Assembly (NCBI GenBank): GCA_036850595.1
Contig: CM072165.1
Location: 15,924,630-15,988,629, forward strand
Reading direction: 5' to 3'
Length of the DNA stretch: 64,000 nt
Origin: Rhyacichthys aspro
Lineage: Eukaryota; Chordata; Actinopteri; Gobiiformes; Rhyacichthyidae
Below, one piece after another: positions 27,225 through 37,993 of the stretch (position 1 is the stretch's first letter; the number at the start of each line of letters is the position of its first letter). A program made the translations under genes and the position numbers. The notes under the pieces are model-generated. The model saw only the letters and a program-made list of their open reading frames with translations. It made no database searches and was not told the DNA's origin.

Positions 27225-27275
27225 GCCTACACTCTTTTTGTTATAAAAAAGCCTACACTCTTTTGTTATAAAAAT
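27225..27275 (+). repeat. Tandem duplication of a 24- to 25-bp unit
   Basis: gcctacactctttttgttat then aaaaa, followed directly by the same unit with one T fewer. Confidence 0.8.
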
Positions 27276-27382
27276 AAACGTACATATTCAGCATTTATTG
27301 CAGGAAGTTCGACATTTAAGGCTTTAAGCAGCTAGTATGTTGGAGCTAAGACATTGTCTTTTAGTAAGAAAGAAGATTTTGT

Positions 27383-27618
27383 GACCGCGGGTTCTCTCCA
27401 GGTGCTCTGGCTTCCTCTCACAACTCCATGACATGCATGTTCTGGTGAACTGGTGAATCTAAACTGCTCCTAGTGGATAAATGTGGGAGTTAATGGTTGC
27501 CTGTCAATGTCTGTGTCTAAATGTCAGCCCTGCGACTAACAGGCCCAAAGCTGCTGGGATAGGCTCCAACCCAGTGGGACTAAGCAGTAGAGAATGAATG
27601 AATGAATGAATGAATATA
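27383..27618 (+). mobile_element. LINE 3' tail (L2-like) ending in GAAT repeats
   Basis: The text ggttctctccaggtgctctg, cttcctctcacaactcc, acatgcatgttctggtgaac and gctgggataggctccaaccc, ending in five GAAT repeats, is the typical 3' end of fish L2-family LINEs and of SINEs that borrow it. Plus orientation, 5'-truncated. Confidence 0.8.
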
Positions 27619-28294
27619 TTTACATATGATTTGCAACTACAACCATGACCTGTTTGTGCATTTCATAAAACATGGCACATGGTGGGACAGAGTCAGACCC
27701 CAGTGGCCCCTACAGCAGCATGCCCCTCTCTGCTGTGATGCGAGCAGTACAGTGAGGGGCGGACTCATTGACATGCTGACCACACTCAATTCCAGTGTCC
27801 TGGGCCTTGTGCTCTGTATCCTCTGGCAACGGAAGTCCAGTATTTTTAGAGCACTGGTGGTCAAAACAAACACCCCCTGCCATTCCTCTAGACCTCACCC
27901 CTTTGTTCTCATCGTTTTCTCTTCTCCACAATATTTTTCTCTCTTTGCCAATGTTTACCTTTACATCACTTATCTAGAGTAGTCCAGATCAGTTCTCAGG
28001 TTAGAGTTTAGTCCCAGTAGAAGTAAAACAAGAGGAGGAACTTTTGTACAGCATAATCAGATCTACTAAAACAAAATAACCAGTACAATGAAATTGATTT
28101 TTTGATTAGTTAAACAGAGAGTGACAAAGTTGGAAAGTGAATGTTGGACCCGTCCTTATGTTTGAAATCTAGAAGAGAAATTGACACTAACAGAAGGTTT
28201 GGAAACATCAGCACTAGGGTATACAACATAGTATACTAGAGTTTCCCTAAGTAAATGTCTATGAGCACACAACAGTCCATCTTTAGCTTAACTT

Positions 28295-28350
28295 GAGGTA
28301 ACAAGATGGTTTTGCTATAGGACCTATAGCAAAACCGTCTTGTTTACCTC
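28295..28350. repeat. Inverted repeat with 27-bp arms and almost no spacer
   Basis: gaggtaacaagatggttttg continuing to ctatagg pairs with cctatagcaaaaccgtcttg continuing to tttacctc. There is one mismatch and one single-base bulge; the spacer is one base. Confidence 0.93.
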
Positions 28351-29419
28351 GAACAGGCCTTAAAATATTGATTTGATATACTCTTGATACTCTAATACAC
28401 TGTCTGTCTGAAGGTTGTCAGCCAACCAGGTCATAGTAGACAGACTTGCCTGTATTTACTGTGTTTCTCCATTGGCTCTATTTTTTCCTTGGTCAGGGGT
28501 ACTCTGAACTCTCATGTTTTGATGCTTTTCCTGTGCTTCAGTGGAGCCACACTTCACATATTGTCTTAAGAATGACTGTTTTTACAACCTGATCCAGGGT
28601 GCCTTCACCCCATCTGCCCCATGCGCACAGATTATTCTGCGAGTACCCCAGTAAATGTAGTTACTACCAATTCTGGTTGGTTTGGGCAGTGCTTTCCCTC
28701 GGACTCTCACAATTCTCTGTGCTTATTGTCCTCCATGACAGCTTTTGTAGTAGGAGAAAAAAGCCCCCCCACCCCACCCATCTCCCCAAATTCATTCCCC
28801 TTTTAACCATCGTCCACTAGCTCACACACACATTCCACAGAGGTCAGCTGTGCAGCTGCCTCAATAAAGCCCTGGGGAGGGATATGGGGCTCCATTCACT
28901 TTCCAACATCCATTTTGTGGAGTAGAGCAGTGGGCTTTTGAAGGAGGGGTATCTGGGGTGGGGGCATTGGCTGGTTTTCGCCTTATTGTGCAGCAGGAGC
29001 ATTAGTAGAGGAGGTTGTAATGCTGTCTTCTGTCTTTGGCTCAGGGTAAATGTCAACACAGAGATGGATCCATACACTGTCCACAGAATGGCCAAGTGTT
29101 CAAAGTGTTTAAAAAGTGTTCACTGACAGAAAGAAGTAAAATTGGTTCCTTCTCAGCTTTCTAAAACATCAAAAAGTGACCAAACAAGGATTAAAGCAGG
29201 ACTTAAACTTATTAATTTACAAAACGATTGGACTCTAGAACTAAAGAAATCCTAGGGACCTTTCCTGCTTTTCTTTTATTAAAAAGTGAAATCTGGACAA
29301 ATGTTTAGTCTGTAAAATGCTGATCCATTACACCAAAGCTTTGAGGTTATTCAGACAGCAGTCTGTACTGCTTTTCATGATTCCTATAACTTCCGTATGG
29401 ACAAGAGTTCCAATGGAGC

Positions 29420-29513
29420 CATCTGTGATTGGCCAAAGACCCTCTGTGAGCTGAATTATACTATATTAAAATCCTTGATAATAAAACTTGCACTATGTCT
29501 CAAGGTCTTGTTT
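29420..29513 (+). repeat. Dispersed repeat family D, copy 1
   Basis: Shares tgtgattggccaaag, tattaaaatccttga-aataaa and ctcaaggtcttgtttt with 61951-62046 in the same order and spacing. Class unknown. Confidence 0.6.
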
Positions 29514-30628
29514 TTTTACGGATGATTCCTGTTTTTTCTCACATGTAAATGGCATACTCTCCAGGTTAAAAGGTTTCTGTCGACCCCTGAGCTGGTGTTT
29601 TGTTTTATCATTTTGCTTTGGATCTTGTTTTGTTCTTTTTTATATGTTTTACTCATACTTACTTTTCTTTGTAAAATCTGCAATGGTCCCCCTTTGGCTT
29701 CTGAGCCAATCGTTGGGGACGGTGCTTCAGTGTGAGCTGCATGTGGAGGCCTTTAAAGAGCTGTGAACACAGACACACTTTCATCAGCTGTATTTTTAAG
29801 ACAGCCTTTAAAACTGTAATAAAGAGCTGGGACCATGTTACAGAGAAGGTGTAATAGAGCGAGACTGATAAAGGCCCCAGAGGTCCGCCACAGCCCAATT
29901 TCCCTGTGGTTTTACATAAGAACTAAAACTGGCAGCAAAATGTAAGACACGGCTGTGTTCAGAAGAGCAGCAATATTGAACTGTATGGAACATTTCTATC
30001 CCATAATGCACTGCAACCTGTCAGCGGAAACTTAAGTGTGAGCAAGGTATTACAAAATAAACACGGTTTATTGATTCGGCATTACATCATTTCCTTTCAA
30101 GGTACTTATATTTTTCACATTCAAGCCCACACATTCCGATTTTACCACACAGATTTGGGTATATGGCCTTTTATGTGAGTTGTACATTTTAGTACCTGTG
30201 GTTTTTAATAGTGTAGTGTTTGGGTTCATTTTGATTACAGTGTTATGTGTACTGTTTGCAGTATTTTCTTTGTGAATGCCTTTTTGTTGGACTTTGAGTG
30301 CAAGCTACAGCCACTAACTCAGAGACAGGGATTGGTTTGGCGCACCTGCTTCAATCAGAGCAGCGGAAGCTAGAGGAGATCCTGGACCGAGGACGCTGAA
30401 GTGAGGCTGGAGATGGGACCAGCGCGGAGACTCAAACTGCTATAACGCCCCACTAATCCTGGTTTTATTAGTTTTTATCCAGGTGCCTGGTCTCCTTGTT
30501 TATATGGATATTTTTAGAAAGTTTTATTAACTTTTTGCCCTCTAGTACCAAGCCTTTCTAATTAGATTTAGTTTTTATTGTATTTTAAACTTCATGTAAT
30601 ATATTTATCACTGCAGTTTTATTCTTGG

Positions 30629-30676
30629 GTTTTTAATCCACTGAGTTTTTAATCCACTGAGTTTTTAATCCACTGA
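30629..30676 (+). repeat. Three tandem 16-bp units
   Basis: gtttttaatccactga repeated three times exactly. Confidence 0.95.
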
Positions 30677-30959
30677 GAGAACTGTGGTTTTAACTGGGTC
30701 CTAGACCCCAACCCTAGGTGTCATAGTACTACATAGTGCATTTTTAATTACCTTTTAAGCATTTTTAACATTTTCAATCAGTTTTATCACCCCACTTGCT
30801 ACACATGTCCACATGCATTTACAGGTGGTAGTGTGGCTGAATAAAGAACCAAAACAACGGCCATTTTCCAATATTCAGGATCTTTCCTTGAGAGGAATCC
30901 ATCAGCTGAAGGTGTGTTCCAAATGGTACCAATAAGCACCCTCCTCCAAGTACTGAGTC

Positions 30960-31370
30960 CTGAGTTTGGGTAAAATACAAAGTATACGTCTGTGAATCCT
31001 TCATTGCCTTTCCTTACCGTTCCCTACCCACAATGCACTGCAAATGTTAAGAAAAAATGTTGGTAGAAGATAAAGTGTGGCTTAAAGTGGAGAATTTTAA
31101 ATTGAAATACAATTGTATGTGTGCTGTATTCATATAAAATCTTTTATTTTAAAACATGTTTTATAAATTGCTCATGAGATTTTATCTTGAGCTGAGTTTT
31201 CAAAAGTCACTGATGCAGAACATCTACAGCAGCTCTTGTTTCACAAAAAAATACAGACAGAAATAAATAAAATAAATAAATATCAGCCATAACTATTCAG
31301 CTTCACAAATGTCCTCTTTTGAGCCATGGATCAGTTTGAGACTCTCACTCAAATTATTATCTCTAAACTA
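30960..31370 (+). repeat. Dispersed repeat family C, copy 1
   Basis: Shares with 41130-41590, in the same order: tccttcat-gcctttcc, ctacccacaatgca, gtggcttaaag-ggag, ttcat-aaaat-ttttatttt, atgcagaacat, and gagccatggatcagttt-agactctcact. This is a transposon-like repeat of unknown class. No coding capacity seen. Confidence 0.65.
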
Positions 31371-31756
31371 ACTTTCTTAGGCGCATAACTATCTGCACAA
31401 AGAGGCTTAATACATGTCATATTAAGTTTGAGTTTGTAGATTCAGACAAACTGATGAAACATAGGAACACGAAAAACAAAATACAGAATGATTAAGATTG
31501 ATTACATGATACAGAATGATTTAGTCTCTACTAAAATTCTATCATCTAATCTATAATCTAATCTTTTTACTATGCATGTGATTTTTACAGTTTAGCACTG
31601 CTCTATACTTATCTGTTATATTTATGTCTACAGATCATTTGTACCTAGAAAAATGAAACCTTCTGACTTTGTTGCCTGCAGACTAATTTTTACTGTCACT
31701 TTATTCTGTGACTTTTGCATAGTTCTCTGGACTGGACTGTGCTACTCTATCAAACT

Positions 31757-32287
31757 TTAGCCAGTGCTGTTATGAGCTGTAGACTGCCAAAAAGCACCTT
31801 TACAGAGACCGACGCTGGCAATTGTTTCAGAATGGCATCTTAACCTTTTCAACGGTGCCACTACTGTGCTGTGATTGATATGTTTAATATCAGAAACACT
31901 GAAGGACTGGCTGAGGGTAAAATATATTGGATTTAATATCAAACAATGTATTTTAAACCCCCGGCTCTTAGAAAATTCAAAAATATCGGACATGAAGTTG
32001 TTGGAATAAAATGTAACTTCTCCTGGCTGTGGAGCTAAAGGGAGCTGCCATGGTGAAAAGCGGTGTGAAATCCGTCTTGATGGATTGAAAAGTGTCTTAA
32101 AGGATTCAGCAGCTGCTTTTGGTGGGAATCTGGGTGTGGATGACTTTGGCGTGATCCAATCCAGAATTAATCTTTGAAAGACTTTGAACTCGGCCCAAGC
32201 ATCGTTTAGAAAAAAGTCTTCCCATGGCACCATTTGCAGGTAAGAAACCAGCTCCCTTTGGTTTGTCCTAAACTTTGAACCTGACAT
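31757..32287 (-). other. Unassigned 176-codon frame, probably not a host gene
   Basis: A frame starting MSGSKFRTNQRELVSYLQ. The stretch VPWEDFFLNDAWAEFKVFQR and the following ITPKSSTP faintly recall the linker between endonuclease and reverse transcriptase in LINEs (tryptophan, acidic pair, AW-x-x-F-K, then P-K). No catalytic motif, splice site or second copy is visible. Chance is a real alternative. Confidence 0.2.
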
Positions 32288-33558
32288 GAAATACTTCCCA
32301 AGCTCTCATCTGACTCTTCCTCATGGCGATGATGATGCATTAAAGAGAGGGAAAGGTGTGACATGCGGCCACTGGGATGATGAAAACTACACACATTATT
32401 ACACTTCTGATTCTTACCCGGCAGTACAGTTCAGCTCAGTCTAGCACGGTTCTGTAAGAGTAATCCTAGGGGCCACACATAATTCAAAATACAGAAGTGT
32501 TCTTGTTTGAAAAAAATACATTGTGCACATGTTCAAATAAAAACCCGGGAGGTGTCTTGAACACAGTATTAATCTCTCTCGATGAGTGCAATACGTACAT
32601 GCAATATAAAATAAGGGTAATATGTATTATATTATGTATGTAATGTATTATTTGTGGTATCACAGAAGTCAAATGCTTAAGCCTAAACTTGCAGTTAAGA
32701 ATTGGTTCAGGTTTAAGATTTTTTTTTATAATAAAGTAAAAGCAGGCAGTATGTTATGGAGGTTGGGAGCATGAAAAATAAAGTTTTTGAGTTGTATACT
32801 TCCTTTAAGGCATTACCAGTTGCTGAATGTAGCAAAACATATTTTGAAAGAAATATTTAAAACTTAAAGCACTTGGTGCTTACTGTATTTCGGTCATTTC
32901 CAAGCCTTGCAAAAGCTTCAGCTTTGCTGATGCGCCCCTTCTGTATTTGTTCAAGAACAATGAAGTACCAACACATGGAGTCAGTGCTTTTAACTCTAAC
33001 ACAATGCACAAATACATGAACAAATCAAAATAAAACAAATCACTCTAGTCACATCACATTTCTTAAAATCACAATTTCACAATTTTCATTTAGGGCAGTA
33101 CACTACACACCAGGGATTGTAATCGGGTGGCCCATGCCATTAGGCCCTCAGCATAACATTAAAGATAATATAAATCAACCAGTGAAATAAATTTTTTTTG
33201 CGTTATTGCTTTGTCTTAAGTAAGAGATGTTATAAAGTTGTTGACATCAAAAATACATTGAATACTGAATATTAATATGCAAAAGCAAAAAGACAGTTTC
33301 AGGACATTGCAGTATATTTTCATTGAATTTAATGGAAACACTACGTGTTTAATATGCACGTAACAAGCTGCTATACCAAAGGAATATAACCTGTAGAAGA
33401 AAATACAATGGACAACAACAGGGAAAGAATGACCACCGAGCTACACAGGGGTGAAACGTCTCAACCCCCCTTACACGTCTTTTATTTTGCAAAATAAAAG
33501 TTTTTTTCAGTCAGAAAGGTAGCGGTAACTCTGGCAAAAGGGGGGGAACAAGAACTAA

Positions 33559-33720
33559 TGCGATTAAGGTGTTTACATGGTTTAATAATGCGATTAAGAT
33601 CGGAGTACTCCAGCTGTCTTATTTCAATTAAAGCTTACTCTGATTATGACCTTACTCTGATTAAGGTACGTGTTTACATGACATATCATAATCGGAGTAT
33701 TCTATGACCATGTAAACGCA
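33559..33720. mobile_element. TGTTTACATG repeat, copy 1 (small non-autonomous element)
   Basis: Bounded by gtgtttacatgg near 33570 and its inverse ccatgtaaacgca at 33708-33720, with internal gattaagg, cggagta and actctgatta motifs repeated in both orientations. A related copy lies at 42566-42690. It is short, with inverted ends and no coding capacity, so it fits a MITE. The superfamily is not determined. Confidence 0.5.
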
Positions 33721-34125
33721 CTCACTAAGGTAGCTATGGATGTAGATCCAACCAACGGCTGTCGTACATTGGGGACGCAAACTACTAACGCGGTCGTAAT
33801 GACATGGAATAATTAAAAACTACAATTAAGACAAAATATTATTTATTTTTATATTATATACTTATTTTAAAATGTTGTAAATATATAATGAAGTAAGACA
33901 ATTCAACCGTGATGTAAGCTGATAATTTATTACCTTACCCTTTTATTGAAATGTTTAATATTTTAAATTTGAACCTAATGAATTTAATAGTCTACATTTG
34001 ACTGCTTTTAAAACCATATCGATTTCCTTTAAAATATTATTGATACTCAATGGATGGCAAATAAAAATAGCATAAGTGGCAACTATGCTAATGTTAGCTA
34101 ATCATTAGCCGCAAGTTCTACTTAC

Positions 34126-34277
34126 CGTTCTTTGTGTAACTTCAAGTGCCTGATGAAATTTGATGTTGTTGAATCTCCATCGGCAATCTTTGATCCACAA
34201 GTTTTGCAAACAGCAACTCTTTGGTGGCCGACAACCTCGTAGTTTTTGTAAGCGAATGCAATTACTCTTGGTATCAT
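34126..34277 (-). pseudogene. hAT-type transposase N-terminal exon with BED zinc finger
   Basis: An ATG at 34277-34275 (minus) opens 50 codons ending at a consensus donor (ACG, then GTAAGT). The text VAVCKTCGSKIADGDSTTSN followed by FIRHLKLHKER fits the BED finger pattern C-x2-C ... TSN-x3-H-x3-H. That is the DNA-binding domain at the N-terminus of hAT transposases and of ZBED proteins derived from them. The AAGTC-rich repeat (34440-34600) lies just upstream on the same strand, where an element end would be. No catalytic (RNase H-like) exon is visible downstream, so the element is a fragment. Confidence 0.65.
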
Positions 34278-34444
34278 TTTGCCTTCCGAGGGATATTTGA
34301 AATTTTAACCGTTGGTTTGCTGATTGGATGCTGTGGGAGTAGCATGCTTGTGCTGGCAGAGAGAGAGAGCGTACATAATATGGCGAGGAGAGTTAAATAA
34401 ATTGCTTCTTGTATACATTTCTTATTAGACTTTTTTTTTTTTTT

Positions 34445-34605
34445 TTTGAGAAAAAGCATCAAGTCATCTCAAGTCACAGGGCTCAAGTCAAGTCAAAGTC
34501 CCGAGTCATTGGCGTCAAAGTCCAAGTCACAAGTCATCAAATTTGTGACTGGAGTCTGACTCGAGTCCAAGTCATGACTTTCAAGTCCACAGCCTGTAAA
34601 GACTC
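34445..34605 (-). mobile_element. AAGTC-rich terminal region of a hAT-like element
   Basis: Dense short motifs aagtca/aagtcc spaced 5-12 bases apart (tcaagtcaagtcaaagtccc and similar). A second block of the same kind starts at 41819. These subterminal arrays resemble transposase-binding repeats of hAT elements. Together with the BED-finger exon just below it, this is probably one decayed element on the minus strand. Confidence 0.5.
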
Positions 34606-35974
34606 ATGAGGACTGACCCAGGACTCTACACACTCTCTGTTGTTCTGTTGTCTCTGTTTATTCTAGTGACATTTAATTATGAAATACCATTTATCAGGAC
34701 TAATTTGGACAACCTGTGGCTGGGCTCATTAAGCTACAGTAGAAAATATAAGTTGTAATGAAATGAATTGAGCTATTGAAAACATTGAATTCAATGTCAA
34801 AAGTAATAACAGAAAGAATACAAAGGGTAAATAAAAAAAAAAAACAATAATAATAAATCACATTAAAAAGTAACTAGTACTTGTTTTAATGAATGTGTAA
34901 CCCTGACAAATATGTGAATGTATTATTAATAAATAAATAGAAGGTCCTTATATAAGTCACAGTTTAAAAAGCGCTTACGGACGTTTTCAACTTGGAGAAA
35001 TTGCTGCAGCTAAGTATATTTGCCGCAGAGTTTTACTCGTTAGCTCAAGTCAATTAGCATTCACTGGCTATTTACTGCACAAGTGGAACAGTATAGCTAA
35101 CCCAGCTTTCTACGAACAGTTTTCTCATAATTCTGGCTTGGATTGTGAAGATTTGTCATCTGCGAGGAGCTAAGTTAACCTGTGGATCATATCTTTCCGG
35201 ACATCGTGCGTGAGCAGTCTAGGCAAGGACCAGTGGACGCACATGTTTGTTGTTACCTGTTCATCTTAAATTTGCTTGCTCAGTAAATTTACAGTTCATT
35301 CAATTCACTCATGTTTGGTCATTTGCTTTTTACTAAGGCATTAGGTGTGAATGAATGTGATGTGGTTATTGCTGAGAGGATAATACTAATGCATAAATTA
35401 TACTTAGGACTTAATAGCAGTAAGTAATTTGACTTCTAGACATATCCTAACAATAGCAAATAAAGCCAATAAACCCAAACTATCAACAGAAGTAGAGGAA
35501 CAAGCTTGTGGTTATTTTTCTTCATTTTGATTATTCTCTGTAACTTCAACCATTGTTATTGAATAGTTTCAAGTTTTCTTGCAATGGAACCACAACACTC
35601 CTTGATGCGAAAAAAGCATACATCCTTTTTCTCAAGTTATAGCCCACCTAAAAAACAGTTATTGAGAAATACAGTTTGAGCCTGTCGTAGACTGCTGTCA
35701 GCGCCGTCACAGACATGTAAAAAGAACTGTGTGATTACTGTAAAAGTAGCGGACTTAAATACTTCTTTGTATAAATGTCAAGAGTTGTGAAGTGCAAAGG
35801 TCAGCCATAGTTTTAGATTATGTAGATTAGCGTCTGGTGCTAATGTCAAGTATGGTAACCTATTAATCATTCTTATATAAAGTATTACTTTGTAGAGCTG
35901 GCTAACTGATTGTAACAGTCTGTCCTTAATAAAATAACTTTAAAGATGTAAAATTCAGTACATATAATTAAGTG

Positions 35975-37514
35975 AACTACTGTACTAAATTGGTATTGCA
36001 TTAGGTTGAGACAATGTAAATGTAACCCCACTGTATCATTTCAGCTTATCCTTGTTTATTTCATTGTTAGTGTCATTCAGAATACCTCCAACATGAAATT
36101 AGCACAATAAAAGTATAACTATGTCATTTATTTTTATTTTTCTATTGTTTTATTTCTATTGTTTTATACAAATAGAGTTTGACAGGTAACAAGCATGTCC
36201 ACAGCATTGTAGATGAGTGCACCTTGATATTATGATGTAAAGCTGATAAATAACAAAACAAGCTAGACTTTTCCACTGGTGCATGATACCCATGAACGGT
36301 TCCTTATGAGACAGGTAAGGACTTTGGGCATGTGGCTGACATACCTGTCCTCTGCAGAGTTGTGTCTGGGCCAGTTCAGCTGTAGGTGGGGGCACAACCC
36401 CAGGGAGGAGACCAGGGGCCCGAGGGTCATCTGGCCCATGACCTCTTTGTCAGAGCTTCCCACATCCAGAGGTGCATGCTGGATCTGCATGAGTGAGCCA
36501 ATCATACTCACTGCTGACGTGGTGGAGTACACCTCACCACAGAGCCTAAAATAAAGTTAAAAGGAATGATCACATCTGAGTTAAATTTGAATCTAAAATA
36601 CTAACTGAAAACAAACTTACCTGTCAGATACCATGCAGTTATTGATTCAGGATGGTGTGGCAATCCTGTCTCTTTTCTTGGTATCATCCACTGTTGTTTT
36701 CTCATAGCTGTAAACAATTCAACCATTGTTAGAATACAGGGAAATACAATATTGAGCTGAGCTGAGAATATCAGCCAACATACAAATTAATGCATAAACA
36801 CAACTAATCCCATTACGAGTGTTTACTTTATTCTCCACCTCGCTCTATTGTGTGTCGTACTGTGTATCACAACCGAGACACAAGCGGATGTGATTTTTGT
36901 TACAATAAACAATCCAACCTGTAAATAAGCATGACATGAATATAACGAGGTAACCAGTGAAAGACGTGTGTTAGAGTTACCATTAGCTCGTCTGTGGTGA
37001 CAATTACATTCTGGCTAACAGACAGTTATAACATTAGTGTAATGATTCGCGTTTTCTGGTGTTTATTTAGCAAACGCGCCAATGTTAGTGTAATTCCAAA
37101 ATTCCACACAGAGTTGGCATTATCTGCTTTGTGAAGACAGCCTTCTTTGTTTTTTTAATGTTTGTGTGAAGTTTGTGTGGGTGTCTGGGTTGTGCTGTGT
37201 TGCTGTCCTGGAGGCCATTCGGGTCTTTTGTGTCTGCAGAGTCCATCTCAAAACTAACACAAATTAATGTTGCTGACTGTCATGGCTGCCGTGCAGGGAA
37301 GTCTAAGACCAAGGAGTCTTAGAGCACAATGTCACATCCGCCTTGATTTCGCGGAAAATCTGACCCAAATACTCCTCAATGAAATGAGCCTACAAGCTCA
37401 TAGATACAACCCTGTTGGATACTTAAGATTTCATTCTTCTCATCACAGTATGCGCAGCTCATATATGGGCAAATAAAAGCATTATTTGTTCTTAAAAAGC
37501 TGCACATAGCCGCT
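35975..37514 (-). mobile_element. TTAA-flanked element, copy A (deleted, inverted relative to copy B)
   Basis: Read on the minus strand from a TTAA at 37515-37518, this sequence follows copy B through its left terminal repeat, the ATGGACTCTGCAGACAC start region, exons 2 and 3, and a block equivalent to B 49600-49745. It lacks about 370 bases (B 47525-47890) and about 600 bases (B 49000-49600). Similarity stops near 35975, so its other terminus appears lost. Exon 2 (36621-36707) and exon 3 (36345-36545) keep good splice sites. Confidence 0.75.
36345..36545 (-). pseudogene. Exon 3 of the gene in TTAA element A (open throughout)
   Basis: Acceptor tattttag at 36546 upward, donor GTATGT below 36345. 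The frame is open for the whole exon and includes TTSAVSMIGSLMQIQHAPLD and a later block shared with copy B (EVMGQMTLGPLVSSLGL). Nucleotide identity to copy B is high across the exon and flanking introns. Function unknown; exon 2 of this copy (36621-36707) carries an in-frame TGA, so no intact protein is expected. Confidence 0.5.
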
Positions 37515-37784
37515 TTAAAAGTACACAGGCATGTCTGGAGTGACGTAGGGGTGTTCGATTCCGGGATTTATGGAGTCGACTCTGAATCTCGACTCCTAAT
37601 TTTGGAATCAGTGGAGTCTACTCCTCAATTCCATTCACTTTCAATCAAAATAGCATAAGGATTGAAAATATAGTATCGTAGATTTACCCTGCTGCCTCTC
37701 TCTCTCTGTCTCAAATATATAACTTAATAAACTAAATAAATAAGTAAAAACAGACAAATATGTATGTGTTTTTAGTTAAAATGT

Positions 37785-37865
37785 CCAGTGTCCATTTGCT
37801 GTGTTCATAAAAAAATGTTTTATTTTTAAAACCTTTTCCCAATAAACTGCACAGTTACACCCTCC
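37785..37865 (+). repeat. Dispersed repeat family C, partial copy 3
   Basis: The text gtgtccatttgctgtgttca, aaaatgttttattttt and aataaactgcacagtt matches 41278-41345. It sits about 130 bases upstream of the coiled-coil frame, so that frame is bracketed by copies of the same family. Confidence 0.6.
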
Positions 37866-37993
37866 AAACCAGCAATATCTTGGCTGCCATTCCTAACTTT
37901 AAATGTGATTTTCTGACAGTTCTATAAGAGAAAAAGACAACAGCAAAAAAGAGTGACTAGAAGCAGCAGAATATTATAATAGTCCTCTGCAAT

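Larger units (their letters stand above)
27619..33558. other. Gene-free stretch with repeats
   Basis: Contains the inverted repeat at 28295-28350, family D copy 1, the 16-base triplet repeat, family C copy 1 and the unassigned frame at 31757-32287. The remainder shows nothing I can name. Confidence 0.5.
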
